Origin: WHSM01 sp036375165
GTDB lineage: Bacteria > Actinomycetota > Actinomycetes > Mycobacteriales > Micromonosporaceae
DNA: 64,000 bases
NCBI GenBank assembly: GCA_036375165.1
Contig: DASUSI010000001.1
Coordinates: 7,011 to 71,010 of the forward strand
Reading direction: 5' to 3'
Shown here: positions 13,865 through 22,233 of the stretch, piece after piece
How positions within the stretch are numbered: the first letter of the stretch is position 1
How the letters are laid out: each line of letters opens with the position of its first letter
The notes under the pieces: generated by a model
Told to the model about the DNA's origin: nothing
What the model saw: the letters and a program-made list of their open reading frames with translations, nothing else
The model's database searches: none
Program-made: the position numbers and the translations under genes

Positions 13865-14982
13865 TCACTCTTATTCCCTTGTCCGGTTTTCTCGGTGCTG
13901 GCAAGACCACGACCATGATCGCCGCCGCCAAGAGTCTGGAGGCCGCGGGGCGCACGGTTTCGGTGATCACCAACGACCAGGGAGTCGATCTGGTCGACAC
14001 CGCAAAGGCCCGTGCCGCGTTGAGCGGGGTGGGTGAGGTCACCGGTGGTTGTTTCTGTTGCCGATTCGAGGACCTGATCGGAGTGGTCAGCGAACTGGTC
14101 GCGCAGCGCAATGTTGACACCGTGATCGCCGAGGCGGTCGGGAGTTGTACCGACCTGCAGGCGACGGTGGTGCGTCCGCTACGTGAACTCTACGGATCAC
14201 GCTTCGTCGTCTCACCTCTCACGACAGTCGTGGAGCCGCTGCGTTACAAGGCATTCAGCGGCGGCTGGGAGCGAGGTGAGTCCGACTCCGAACTTTCCTA
14301 CCTTTTCGATCGTCAGTTGGCCGAGGCCGACGTGTTGGCGTTGAACAAGATTGACATCACACCGCCCGACCTGATCCCCGCGACTGTTCAAGAGCTCACC
14401 CGGCGTTATCCACATGCGATCGTCGCACCGTATTCCGCCCGCACCGGGGAAGGCCTGGCTCGATTGCTGAAGGCTTGGAACGGTCCCCTCAGCATCGACC
14501 GCGACGTCGATGTGGACTACGACCGGTACGCGGCGGCCGAGGCGGAACTGGCCTGGCTGAACCGTGTGTACGAGGTGACGGGGACTGAGACGGACTTTGT
14601 CCCCGACACATGGATACACCAGGTTCTTGGCGCCTTGTCGGAGTTGTGTGCCGCGGACGGTGTGACTGTCGGGCACGCGAAGGTCAGTTTGCGGACAAGC
14701 GAGGGCACGGTCAACGCCAGCGTCACCGCGGCCGGAGCGACACCGAGTCTCGACGGGACCATGGGACGGCCGGCAACACGCGGGCAGGCGGTGTTCAACG
14801 TCCGGGTCGCCTGTCCGCCCGAGATCATCGAAGCGATGATCGACCGTTCCGTCGCTGTGGCGGATCGGTCGAACGGGGTCGTCTCCGAAGTGGTGGAGGG
14901 CACGGCCTTTCGACCCAGCTACCCCCGCCCGGTCCACCGTCTGCGTCCAGCACTTGTGGGAGGTACCGATGACCACCGATAG
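13861..14982 (+). CDS. CobW/G3E-family GTPase (COG0523), possible metallochaperone
   Basis: This 373-residue GTPase has the P-loop SGFLGAGKTTT (residues 8-18), the family CxCC motif GGCFCC (C64, C66, C67), a VIAEAVGSC segment and the NKID guanine-specificity motif. COG0523 proteins deliver or insert metal ions using GTP hydrolysis. Its C-terminal third is longer than in YeiR/ZigA-type proteins and unlike the usual CobW_C histidine-rich region. Cotranscribed with arsL and arsM (its start overlaps the upstream stop, and its end overlaps arsM by 14 nt), it may load metal into a cluster enzyme or handle arsenic. Neither role is shown. Confidence 0.85.
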   Translation: MITLIPLSGFLGAGKTTTMIAAAKSLEAAGRTVSVITNDQGVDLVDTAKARAALSGVGEVTGGCFCCRFEDLIGVVSELVAQRNVDTVIAEAVGSCTDLQATVVRPLRELYGSRFVVSPLTTVVEPLRYKAFSGGWERGESDSELSYLFDRQLAEADVLALNKIDITPPDLIPATVQELTRRYPHAIVAPYSARTGEGLARLLKAWNGPLSIDRDVDVDYDRYAAAEAELAWLNRVYEVTGTETDFVPDTWIHQVLGALSELCAADGVTVGHAKVSLRTSEGTVNASVTAAGATPSLDGTMGRPATRGQAVFNVRVACPPEIIEAMIDRSVAVADRSNGVVSEVVEGTAFRPSYPRPVHRLRPALVGGTDDHR

Positions 14983-15763
14983 GACCGACACCGCGGAGTT
15001 GCGCGCCGAGGTGGCGGAGAAGTATCGGACCGCCGCGCGAACCGCGGCCCAGGGATCGGCTTGCTGCTCACCGGGCGAGACCGACCTTTTCGGCAGTTCC
15101 CGGTACTCCGACCTGGGGGATCAGCAGGTTCCCGATGCCGCCATGCTGGCGAGCCTCGGCTGCGGAAACCCCACCGCGGTGGCCGAACTCCGCGCCGGTG
15201 AGCGTGTCCTGGATCTCGGGTCGGGTGGGGGTCTGGATGTGATCCTGTCCGCTCGCCGGGTCGGCCCACAGGGCCGGGCCTACGGGCTCGATGCCCTGGA
15301 CGAGATGCTGTTGCTGGCTCGTCGCAATATCGCTGAGGCCGGCGTGGCCAACGTGGAACTGCTCAAGGGGGACATCGAGGCGGTCCCACTGCCCGCGGAG
15401 AGCGTCGATGTGGTGATTTCGAACTGCGTCATCAATCTCGCGATCGAGAAGGCCGCGGTGTTCGCCGAGATCTACCGGGTGCTGGTTCCCGGGGGGCGTG
15501 TCGGGGTCACCGATGTCGTGGCCGAGGACCGACTGACTCCGGAAATGCGCCGGGAACGCGGCAGTCACAGCGACTGCATCGCCGGAGCGCTTTCCCGGGG
15601 TGAATATCTGGCGGCGCTGCGCGCCGCGGGGCTGACTGACGCTGAAGTGACGTTCACTCACCAGGTGGCTGATGGTTTGCACGGGGCGATCGTCCGGGCG
15701 AGAAAGCCCCTGGCAGCCCGCCCGTTCGCGGTGGCCTCGAAGGAGTCGGCGACCTGTTGTTGA
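14969..15763 (+). CDS. arsM: Arsenite S-adenosylmethionine methyltransferase
   Basis: ArsM methylates trivalent arsenic using SAM. The 264-residue protein has SAM motif I VLDLGSGGGLD (80-90) and the arsenic-binding cysteines expected of ArsM: an N-terminal CC pair (C32, C33), C153 in SNCVINL, C203 in SDCIAGAL and a terminal CC (C263, C264). In arsinothricin producers ArsM methylates the ArsL product, and the same order of steps is plausible here. The ATG at 14969 follows a GGAGG 5 nt upstream and overlaps the end of the CobW-type gene. Confidence 0.93.
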   Translation: MTTDRTDTAELRAEVAEKYRTAARTAAQGSACCSPGETDLFGSSRYSDLGDQQVPDAAMLASLGCGNPTAVAELRAGERVLDLGSGGGLDVILSARRVGPQGRAYGLDALDEMLLLARRNIAEAGVANVELLKGDIEAVPLPAESVDVVISNCVINLAIEKAAVFAEIYRVLVPGGRVGVTDVVAEDRLTPEMRRERGSHSDCIAGALSRGEYLAALRAAGLTDAEVTFTHQVADGLHGAIVRARKPLAARPFAVASKESATCC

Positions 15764-15890
15764 TCGCTGGTGAGACCACAGTGGAAGGGAGTGGTCCCAA
15801 TGACATTGGTGCGCGCCGTGGCTGGAGCATCGATCCACGCCCTCTGAGCACCGGGCAGTCGAGCACGCCGCATGCGAGAGGAGAACGGCC

Positions 15891-16961
15891 GTGTCAGCGG
15901 TCAGAGCGTTCGCCCTCTATTTCTTCCCAACGCTCTTCCACATCCTGCCGTGGTTCATGCTCGCCATCGGACTGGCACTGGCAGTTCAGAAGGTCAAGCT
16001 GGACGTGTTGGCCAGCAGGGTATTCGCGCATCACGGCCTGCTGGCGATCGTACTGACCACCGCCATCGGGGCGTTCAGCCCGTTCTGTTCCTACACTGTG
16101 ATCCCCTTGGTCCGCAGGTTCCTGAAATCTGGTGTCGCGCTCTCGGCGGTCATGGCCTTCTGGGTCGCCTCGCCATCCATGGACCCGGAGATATACGCGT
16201 TCTCGTTGGTGCAGCTCGGCTTTCCAATCTCCACAGCCCGACTGGTGGGGGCCCTCACGCTGAGTCTCGGGGCCGGGTTACTGGTCTATGCCGGAGAACG
16301 GCGTGGTCACTTCCGCAGGGTGCTGCGGGGACAGGCACCGGGAACCTCCACCGCCCAGCCAGCGGCCGGCCGGACCGTCACCACGGTTTCCGGAGATCCG
16401 CGTGGCGTACCCACGAGCACCACGTCGAGTGTGACGGCCGTACTGTCGAAGTCGGCTCCTCCCTGTGCCGCCGCGGCGACTCCGGCCTGTGGCGCATCAG
16501 ACACTGGGGACGATGGCCGGCCGTGGCGTGAGCTGGCGGTCACCGAGTTGCGGAAGCTGCGCTTGGTGCCGCTGGTACGCGAGTTCGTCAGCGACTGTCT
16601 GATTCTGGGCAAGTGGGTCGTCGTCGCGGTCGCCGTGGAAACCGTGATCGTCCAGTACGTGCCCCAGGACGCGATCACCTCCGTCCTCGGTTCCAGCCTC
16701 TGGAGCGTGCCGTTGTCCGGCCTGGTCAGTGTTCCGCTCTACGTCAACGGCATCGCCGCGATCCCGGTTGTCGACGGACTCCTGCAGCGGGGAATGTCGG
16801 CGGAGGCTGCGGTCACCTTCTTGCTCGGTGGTGCGGTGACGACGGTGCCGGCGATGGTGGCTGTGCGCGCTGTTGTCGTCAATCGGGTGTTTCTCACATA
16901 TCTGGCCGTCGGCCTGTTCGGCAGTATCGGCCTCGGCCTCGTCGCGGCCCTGTTCATGTGA
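15891..16961 (+). CDS. arsP: ArsP-type organoarsenical permease
   Basis: This 356-residue integral membrane protein of the DUF318/UPF0718 permease family has two blocks of about four helices. They flank a long hydrophilic loop (about residues 140-220) rich in Ala, Thr and Ser with CAAAATPACG. The family signature AFSPFCSYTVIPLVRRFLKSG begins near residue 60; a related stretch VPLYVNGIAAIPVV opens the second block. ArsP exports trivalent methylated or aromatic arsenicals rather than arsenite. GAGAGGAGAA precedes the GTG start. It follows arsM by 127 bp and probably exports the cluster product or its toxic intermediate. Confidence 0.87.
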   Translation: MSAVRAFALYFFPTLFHILPWFMLAIGLALAVQKVKLDVLASRVFAHHGLLAIVLTTAIGAFSPFCSYTVIPLVRRFLKSGVALSAVMAFWVASPSMDPEIYAFSLVQLGFPISTARLVGALTLSLGAGLLVYAGERRGHFRRVLRGQAPGTSTAQPAAGRTVTTVSGDPRGVPTSTTSSVTAVLSKSAPPCAAAATPACGASDTGDDGRPWRELAVTELRKLRLVPLVREFVSDCLILGKWVVVAVAVETVIVQYVPQDAITSVLGSSLWSVPLSGLVSVPLYVNGIAAIPVVDGLLQRGMSAEAAVTFLLGGAVTTVPAMVAVRAVVVNRVFLTYLAVGLFGSIGLGLVAALFM

Positions 16962-17119
16962 ACCAAGCACGCAGGTTCGCCTGGTTGCCGTACGCCGGTA
17001 CGAACCCGTGGTCTTGCCTTCTTGACCGCGCTCTGCCAACTTAGGCGGATGTCAAATGGATCACGGGTACCGGATCGCGGGCCGACCGGACCTGTCTTGA
17101 ATCGCACGTTGGACACCAG

Positions 17120-17854
17120 GTGGTGAATGTGACACTCATACGGCGCCTCACAGCGGAGTTCGTCGGCACGGGTCTGCTGGTCACCGTGATGGTCGGAGCG
17201 GGTGCCTCGGCCGAGGCCCTCTCCAAAGCCGACGCGGGCCTGCAGCTACTGGAAACCGGGATCGCCACAGGTCTGGGACTCGCGGTGCTGATCCTCATGT
17301 TCGGGCCGGTGTCCGGTGGGCACTTCAACCCGGTGGTCTCCCTGGTGGACTGGTGGCTTGGCCGCCGTGCCGGTGTCGGACTCAGCAGCCGTGACCTTGG
17401 CGGGTACCTGATCGCCCAGATCGTGGGTGGCGTTGTCGGCGCGATCCTCGCCAACCTGATGTACGGCCTCCCGGCGTTGACCGCCTCGAAGGCCGATCGG
17501 AGCGACGGCAACCTGCTGCTCGCCGAAGTTGTGGCCACCGCTGGCCTGGTCTTCGTGATCTTCGCCTTGGCGCGCAGTGGCCGGGCCGCGCTGATCGCCC
17601 CAGCCGTCGGCGGCTACATCGCATCGGCGTTCTGGTTCACGTCGTCCAGCGCGTTCGCGAACCCAGCCGTGACGATCGGGCGCGTCTTTACCGAGGCGTT
17701 CACCGGAATCGCCCCGGGATCTGTCCCCGGCTTCGTGGTGGCACAGATCGTCGGCGCGATACTGGCTCTCGCACTCGTGGTTTACCTCTACCCTGAGGCT
17801 CGTCAGGATTCCGCACCGGCAGCCGAGCCGGCGACGATGGCGGAGGAGGCATAG
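17120..17854 (+). CDS. Aquaglyceroporin (AqpS-like) of the arsenic cluster
   Basis: This MIP-family channel of about 244 residues has six predicted helices. The two half-helix motifs are HFNPVVS (N70-P71-V72, a variant of NPA) and ANPAVTIGR (N181-P182-A183, with R188 as the selectivity arginine). Aquaporins located in ars operons pass arsenite or methylarsenite, and with ArsC they allow downhill loss of reduced arsenic. Here the channel could equally supply As(III) to ArsL. The start may be GTG 17129, which has AGGTGG at the better spacing, rather than GTG 17120. Confidence 0.85.
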   Translation: MVNVTLIRRLTAEFVGTGLLVTVMVGAGASAEALSKADAGLQLLETGIATGLGLAVLILMFGPVSGGHFNPVVSLVDWWLGRRAGVGLSSRDLGGYLIAQIVGGVVGAILANLMYGLPALTASKADRSDGNLLLAEVVATAGLVFVIFALARSGRAALIAPAVGGYIASAFWFTSSSAFANPAVTIGRVFTEAFTGIAPGSVPGFVVAQIVGAILALALVVYLYPEARQDSAPAAEPATMAEEA

Positions 17855-17860
17855 CGACAC

Positions 17861-18283
17861 GTGGCTGAGAAGCCCAGTGTCCTGTTTGTCTGCGTGCACA
17901 ATGCCGGCCGGTCGCAGATGGCGGCTGGTTGGCTGCGGCACCTGGCGGGGGACGCCGTCGAGATCCGGTCCGCGGGCTCCGCACCGGCCACCGACGTCAA
18001 TCCGGTGGCAGTGCGGGCGATGGCCGAGGTCGGTGTCGACATTTCGACGGCGGTGCCACGCCGTCTCACCGATGCGGACGTCGCCACCTCCCAGGTCGTG
18101 GTGACCATGGGTTGTGGCGACGCCTGCCCGGTTTTTCCCGGCAAGCAGTACGAGGACTGGCAACTGACCGACCCCGCCGGACACGGGATCGAGCTGGTCC
18201 GGGGCGTCCGGGACGAGATCCGCGACCGGGTGGAGCAACTGGTCGCGGAGCTGTTCCCAGGTGGCCGCCCGCCCAGCCGGTAA
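17861..18283 (+). CDS. arsC: Arsenate reductase, low-molecular-weight phosphatase type
   Basis: This 140-residue ArsC reduces arsenate to arsenite. It carries the CX5R loop C11-VHNAG-R17 in FVCVHNAGRSQMAAGW and a second redox pair C85/C89 in MGCGDACPVFPG, as in thioredoxin- or mycothiol-coupled actinobacterial ArsC. It starts 6 nt after the aquaporin stop. In the cluster it would produce the As(III) used by ArsL and ArsM. Confidence 0.93.
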   Translation: MAEKPSVLFVCVHNAGRSQMAAGWLRHLAGDAVEIRSAGSAPATDVNPVAVRAMAEVGVDISTAVPRRLTDADVATSQVVVTMGCGDACPVFPGKQYEDWQLTDPAGHGIELVRGVRDEIRDRVEQLVAELFPGGRPPSR

Positions 18284-18308
18284 CGGAGCCGGGCGATTCG
18301 GGCCACGC

Positions 18309-18337
18309 CGCCCCGGGATCGGCCTGGTCCCGGGGCG
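18309..18337. terminator. Strong hairpin between convergent arsC and helicase gene
   Basis: CGCCCCGGGA (18309-18318), 9-nt loop and TCCCGGGGCG (18328-18337) form a perfect 10-bp GC stem. It lies between the ends of arsC and the helicase gene and probably serves both. Confidence 0.65.
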
Positions 18338-18339
18338 GG

Positions 18340-19932
18340 TCAGTCCGCCGAACTGTCGGGGCCGCTGTCGCCGGACCCAGGGCCCAGCTTGCGGCGGCGC
18401 CTCCGTCGGCGGGGGCGGGACTCTGGAGCCGGCTCGCCGGCCTGTCCCCGGCCCGCGGTTTCGCCGGACCCGGGGGTACCGGCAGCGGCTGCCGGAGCGG
18501 GACTGGTGGAGGAGGCGGAATCACCGTTCCGGCGGGTACGCCGCCGGCTTCGGCCACTCCGCTTCCCGGCTTCGTCGGTCGGGCGGCGGCGGGAGCGTCG
18601 CTTCGGTTCGATGTCCTCGGTCTCCTCGGCCTCAAGTCCCACGCGGGTCCGCTGGTCGCTGGGCAGGGTGCCCGTGACACCTTCCGGGATCCGCAGGTCG
18701 TCGTGAAGATGGAGGGAGGTGTGGTACGTCTCCACCGGTTCGGGGATCCCGATTCCCAGCGTCGAGTTGATCAGGCGCCAGCGGGGCAGATCCTCCCAGT
18801 CGACGAAAGTCACCGCGATCCCAGTGGCACCGGCCCGTCCGGTGCGGCCGATGCGGTGCACGTACGTGTCGGCGTCCTCCGGACAGTCATAGTTGATCAC
18901 ATGGCTGACTCCGATGACGTCCAGTCCTCGGGCGGCGACGTCGGTGGCCACCAGGATGTCGACCTTGCCGCTACGGAACGCCCGTAGCGCTCTCTCCCGT
19001 GCCGCCTGGCCCAGGTCGCCATGCACCGCCGCGGCCGCGAACCCGCGGAAGTCCAGATCGTCGGCCACCCGCTGGGCGGTTCGCTTGGTACGGCAGAACA
19101 CCATCGACAGCGACCGGTCCTTCGACTGCAGCACCCGCGCGAGCACCTCCAGCTTGTTCAGTGGGTGTGTGCGGTACACGTACTGCTCGGTGCCGGGTGA
19201 CGGGCGGGTATCGACGGTGTGGTCGGCATGGATGGTCAGTGGCCGGTGCAGGAACCGCCGCGCGATCCGGACGATCGGATCCGGCATTGTCGCCGAGAAC
19301 AACATGGTCTGGCGCCGCTCCGGCAGCATGCTCAGGATCTTCTCGACATCCTCGGCGAAGCCGAGGTCCAGCATCCGGTCCGCTTCGTCCAGTACCAGTA
19401 TCCGGATCTGGTCCAGTCGCAGGTGTCCACCCTCTTTGAGATCCAGCAGCCGGCCCGGGGTGCCGACCACCAGGTCGACGCCGGAGCGTAACTTGCGGGT
19501 CTGCGACTCGTACGCGACGCCGCCGTAGACCGCGAGCACCCGGATCCCGCGACGGCTGCCGGCCAGCTCCAGGTCCCGGGAGACCTGCAGGCACAATTCC
19601 CGGGTCGGCACCACGACAAGCGCCTGGGGCACTCCGTCGGCGCCATCGTCGGGTCCGGCCAGGTGTTCCAGGATCGGAATCCCGAAGCCCAGGGTTTTTC
19701 CGGTCCCCGTGGGGGCCTGTCCGATCAGGTCGTTGCCGCGCATCGCGACCGGGATGGCGTACTCCTGGATCGCGAACGCCCGGGTGATTCCCGCGGCTTC
19801 CAGGGCCTCGACGGTTTCTTCACGTACCCCGAGTTCCCGGAAGCTGGGACTGTCCGGACGGACCAGGGCGCGCGCCGCAAGTCCTTCCCCCGGCTCCACG
19901 TCCGGCGCGCCCACGGTGGCATGATCGAGCAT
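18340..19932 (-). CDS. DEAD-box RNA helicase (RhlE-like)
   Basis: This 530-residue helicase carries all core motifs: Q-motif region ITRAFAIQEYAIP, AxxGxGKT in GQAPTGTGKT, PTREL, TPGR, LDEADRMLD, FSATMP, VATDVAARGLDV and HRIGRTGR. After residue 400 a basic, low-complexity tail (RRSRRRPTDEAGKRSGRSRR, then proline/alanine and PRRRRRRRKLG) should bind RNA non-specifically. It probably remodels structured RNA or ribosome precursors. It opens a conserved actinobacterial block; the equivalent mycobacterial neighbour is rhlE. The ATG at 19932 has no obvious ribosome site. Confidence 0.93.
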   Translation of the reverse strand: MLDHATVGAPDVEPGEGLAARALVRPDSPSFRELGVREETVEALEAAGITRAFAIQEYAIPVAMRGNDLIGQAPTGTGKTLGFGIPILEHLAGPDDGADGVPQALVVVPTRELCLQVSRDLELAGSRRGIRVLAVYGGVAYESQTRKLRSGVDLVVGTPGRLLDLKEGGHLRLDQIRILVLDEADRMLDLGFAEDVEKILSMLPERRQTMLFSATMPDPIVRIARRFLHRPLTIHADHTVDTRPSPGTEQYVYRTHPLNKLEVLARVLQSKDRSLSMVFCRTKRTAQRVADDLDFRGFAAAAVHGDLGQAARERALRAFRSGKVDILVATDVAARGLDVIGVSHVINYDCPEDADTYVHRIGRTGRAGATGIAVTFVDWEDLPRWRLINSTLGIGIPEPVETYHTSLHLHDDLRIPEGVTGTLPSDQRTRVGLEAEETEDIEPKRRSRRRPTDEAGKRSGRSRRRTRRNGDSASSTSPAPAAAAGTPGSGETAGRGQAGEPAPESRPRRRRRRRKLGPGSGDSGPDSSAD

Positions 19933-20194
19933 CCGGAGGTCCGGGTCGCCCGGTGCCCAGTTTCGGGGGCCGGGTGTGTTGTCCTGGTCTGTGGGTGTGC
20001 TGTTCTGCTCTGTGATGTCGTACTCCTTGACTGGTTCGCGGGAGGATGCTCGCGAGGTGCCACAGGCGACGGTGCTGTGCCGTCGGGTGTGTGATCACCG
20101 CGTCAACCGCGATCGGCGGGGGTGGATCCACCCGCATGTGTCACCCATGGTACGTCAGGTCGTGACCAACGTCCGGGGACGGTAGCCTGCGAAC

Positions 20195-20902
20195 GTGCCC
20201 GACATCCCGACCACGTCGCCGAACCCCGCCCCGCCACGTACTTCCGAAGCCTCCGCCCCGCCGGCGACCGAGGCGGTCGTGGAACTACTGGGTGTCCTGG
20301 CCTATGGACACCTGGTCGCTTTCGACACCATGGCGGCTGACGCCCGGCTCGCCCCGGACCTGACCAGGCGGGCCATCCTGTGTGAGATGGCGGCTGGGGA
20401 GATCGCGCACTACGGCGTACTCGTCGCCCGGCTGCGCGAACTCGGAGCCGACCCAGAGCAGGCGATGCGGCCGTATGTGGCTCCGATCACCGCCTACCAC
20501 CGGCAGACCCAGCCCACCGACTGGCTGGAAGGTCTGGTCAAGGCGTACGTCGGTGAGGGCATCGCGGACGACTTCTACCGCGAGGTGGCCCAGATGCTCG
20601 CCCCGCCGGACCGGGAACTGGTACTTGATGTGCTGCACGACACCCGGTATGCGGACTTCGCCGAGAAGGAGATCAAACAAGCCATCCGGGTGGACCCGAA
20701 GGTGGCCAACCGGCTCGCGTTGTGGGCCCGCCGCCTGGTCGGTGAAGCTCTCACCCAGGCCCAGCAAGTGGCGGCTGAGCAGGACGAACTGACCATGCTC
20801 GTGGTGGAAGGGTCCGGAGACCTGACCGGGGTCGGTGCGCTGATCCGCCGGCTCACCGTGGCGCACAGCGCCCGGATGACGGCGATCGGCCTGAACAACT
20901 GA
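20195..20902 (+). CDS. Ferritin-like fold protein (MiaE-like)
   Basis: This 235-residue mostly helical protein has EMAAGEIAHYGVLVARL and YREVAQMLAPPDRELV in a four-helix arrangement, and resembles the ferritin-like proteins distantly related to the tRNA hydroxylase MiaE. The number of visible E..H metal ligands is low (E...EIAH), so enzymatic activity is uncertain. It is divergent from the DEAD-box gene, as in other actinobacteria. The GTG start at 20195 follows 262 bp of non-coding DNA in which I see no other gene. Confidence 0.75.
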   Translation: MPDIPTTSPNPAPPRTSEASAPPATEAVVELLGVLAYGHLVAFDTMAADARLAPDLTRRAILCEMAAGEIAHYGVLVARLRELGADPEQAMRPYVAPITAYHRQTQPTDWLEGLVKAYVGEGIADDFYREVAQMLAPPDRELVLDVLHDTRYADFAEKEIKQAIRVDPKVANRLALWARRLVGEALTQAQQVAAEQDELTMLVVEGSGDLTGVGALIRRLTVAHSARMTAIGLNN

Positions 20903-20933
20903 GTCCGCGCCGGAACGGCCGGCTGACATGGAA

Positions 20934-20965
20934 ACCCGGCCGGGCGACGGTGCGCCCGACCGGGT
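20934..20965. terminator. GC-rich hairpin after ferritin-like gene
   Basis: ACCCGG and CGGGCG pair with CGCCCG and CCGGGT around a 6-nt loop, interrupted by one mismatch. It lies 32 nt after the stop codon and faces the convergent DUF3107 gene, so it may work in both directions. Confidence 0.6.
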
Positions 20966-21014
20966 GACCGATCGTGCTTCGACCTCGTCGGGGTTCGGGA
21001 GAATCGGGTTTCGG

Positions 21015-21046
21015 CCCGTGGTTCAGTGGCCCCGTGGTTCAGTGGC
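21015..21046. repeat. Perfect 16-bp tandem duplication
   Basis: CCCGTGGTTCAGTGGC occurs twice head to tail (21015-21030 and 21031-21046), ending at the base before the stop codon of the DUF3107 gene. It probably arose by slippage. Confidence 0.9.
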
Positions 21047-21274
21047 TCAGCGGGGAGTGAAGCCGACCTGGCGTTGTCCCTGATCGGCGATCTCCACATA
21101 GGCCAGCTTGCTCACCGGAACCATCACCCGGCGGCCCTTTTCGTCAACGAGGCTCAGGACCCCGTTGTCGTCGGAGAGAGCCTTGGTGACGGCCTTCTCC
21201 ACCTCGTCCGACGACAGGGTGCACTCCAACGTCAACTCGCGGGGTGCGAACTGCACCCCGATCTTGACCTCCAC
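21047..21274 (-). CDS. DUF3107 protein
   Basis: This 75-residue protein starts VEVKIGVQFAPRELTLECTL and continues with LSLVDEKGRRVMVPVSKLAYVEI, a compact all-beta pattern. It matches DUF3107, represented by TB9.4 (Rv3208A) of M. tuberculosis, which also sits next to a TetR gene. The function is unknown. GGAGAG precedes the GTG start. It lies 57 bp downstream of the TetR gene on the same strand. Confidence 0.88.
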   Translation of the reverse strand: MEVKIGVQFAPRELTLECTLSSDEVEKAVTKALSDDNGVLSLVDEKGRRVMVPVSKLAYVEIADQGQRQVGFTPR

Positions 21275-21331
21275 GTTCTCTCCTTCGCGATGTGGCGGGG
21301 CGACCGGTCCGGACGGGACCGTGCTGGATGA

Positions 21332-21979
21332 TCATCCGGAGGAAGGCTGAGCAGCCTGTTCGTTCTGCAGCGGGAAGCTCGAGATGCCCCGCCAGGCGAG
21401 GGTCGCCAGCAGATCCACCGCTTCGTCGATGGGTACTTGTCGGCGTGTGGTCAGCCAGTACCGGGAACTCACCTCGGCCGCCCCGGTGAGGCCGACCGCG
21501 AGCAGTGCGGCACGCTCCCGGCTGACCCCGGTGTCGGCCATGATGGTCTCGGTGATCGCCTCGATCGAGGCCTGCTCGATGCGTTCCATCCGCTCCCGCA
21601 CCGCCGGATCGTTGCGCAGGTCAGACTCAAAGACCAGACGGAAAGCGCCACCCCCGTCACCGACGAACTCGAAGTAGGCCCGCATGGTGGCGTTGACCCT
21701 GACCTTGTTGTCGGTTGTCGACGCCATCGCGTCACGGATGCGCTTGATCAGCGCGTCCACGTGCGTGTCGAGCAGAGCCAGGTAGAGCTCAAGCTTGCCG
21801 GGGAAGTGCTGGTAGAGCACTGGCTTGCTGACCCCGGCCTGCTCGGCGATCTCGTCCATGGCTGCCGCGTGGTAGCCATGCGCGACGAAGACCTCCTGGG
21901 CAGCCGCCAGCAACTGCTTGCGGCGGGCGGACCTGGGCAGCCTCACCGGTCGGCCATCGGTCTGCGTACCACCGGTCAC
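21332..21979 (-). CDS. TetR-family regulator
   Basis: This 215-residue repressor has the HTH at about residues 20-65 (LLAAAQEVFVAHGYHAAAMDEIA, then QAGVSKPVLYQHFPGKLELY) and an all-helical ligand domain typical of TetR_C. The GTG at 21979 is chosen because AGGAGG lies 5 nt upstream; the frame extends to 22486 without support. The same TetR-DUF3107 pair is conserved in actinobacteria (Rv3208/Rv3208A). Its target is unknown. Confidence 0.9.
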   Translation of the reverse strand: MTGGTQTDGRPVRLPRSARRKQLLAAAQEVFVAHGYHAAAMDEIAEQAGVSKPVLYQHFPGKLELYLALLDTHVDALIKRIRDAMASTTDNKVRVNATMRAYFEFVGDGGGAFRLVFESDLRNDPAVRERMERIEQASIEAITETIMADTGVSRERAALLAVGLTGAAEVSSRYWLTTRRQVPIDEAVDLLATLAWRGISSFPLQNEQAAQPSSG

Positions 21980-22233
21980 GACCACCTCCTGCTCGGCGTC
22001 CCGGTCCCCTGGGCACGTGGTGCGATAAGCGAGCCTATCCGGTCCACAAGCCAGGCTGACGCCGCCGCTGTCGCGCACCGTGCGTACACCACGGTAGCCT
22101 CCCGGGGGCGGACCGGCCCGTATCAGGGCCCGCCCTCGTTGGTCCCGTTCGAAGGGGCACGGGTCCGCGGATGGTCGCGTTCGAGCGCCCACAACATGGC
22201 ACGGCCGAATGCTCAGCCGCTGAGGAGCGCACC

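Noticed and set aside
13861..14982. CobW-like gene as part of cobalamin synthesis
   Set aside because: No other cobalamin gene is near; CobW names a broad GTPase family. Its overlap with arsM fits an arsenic-linked role better.
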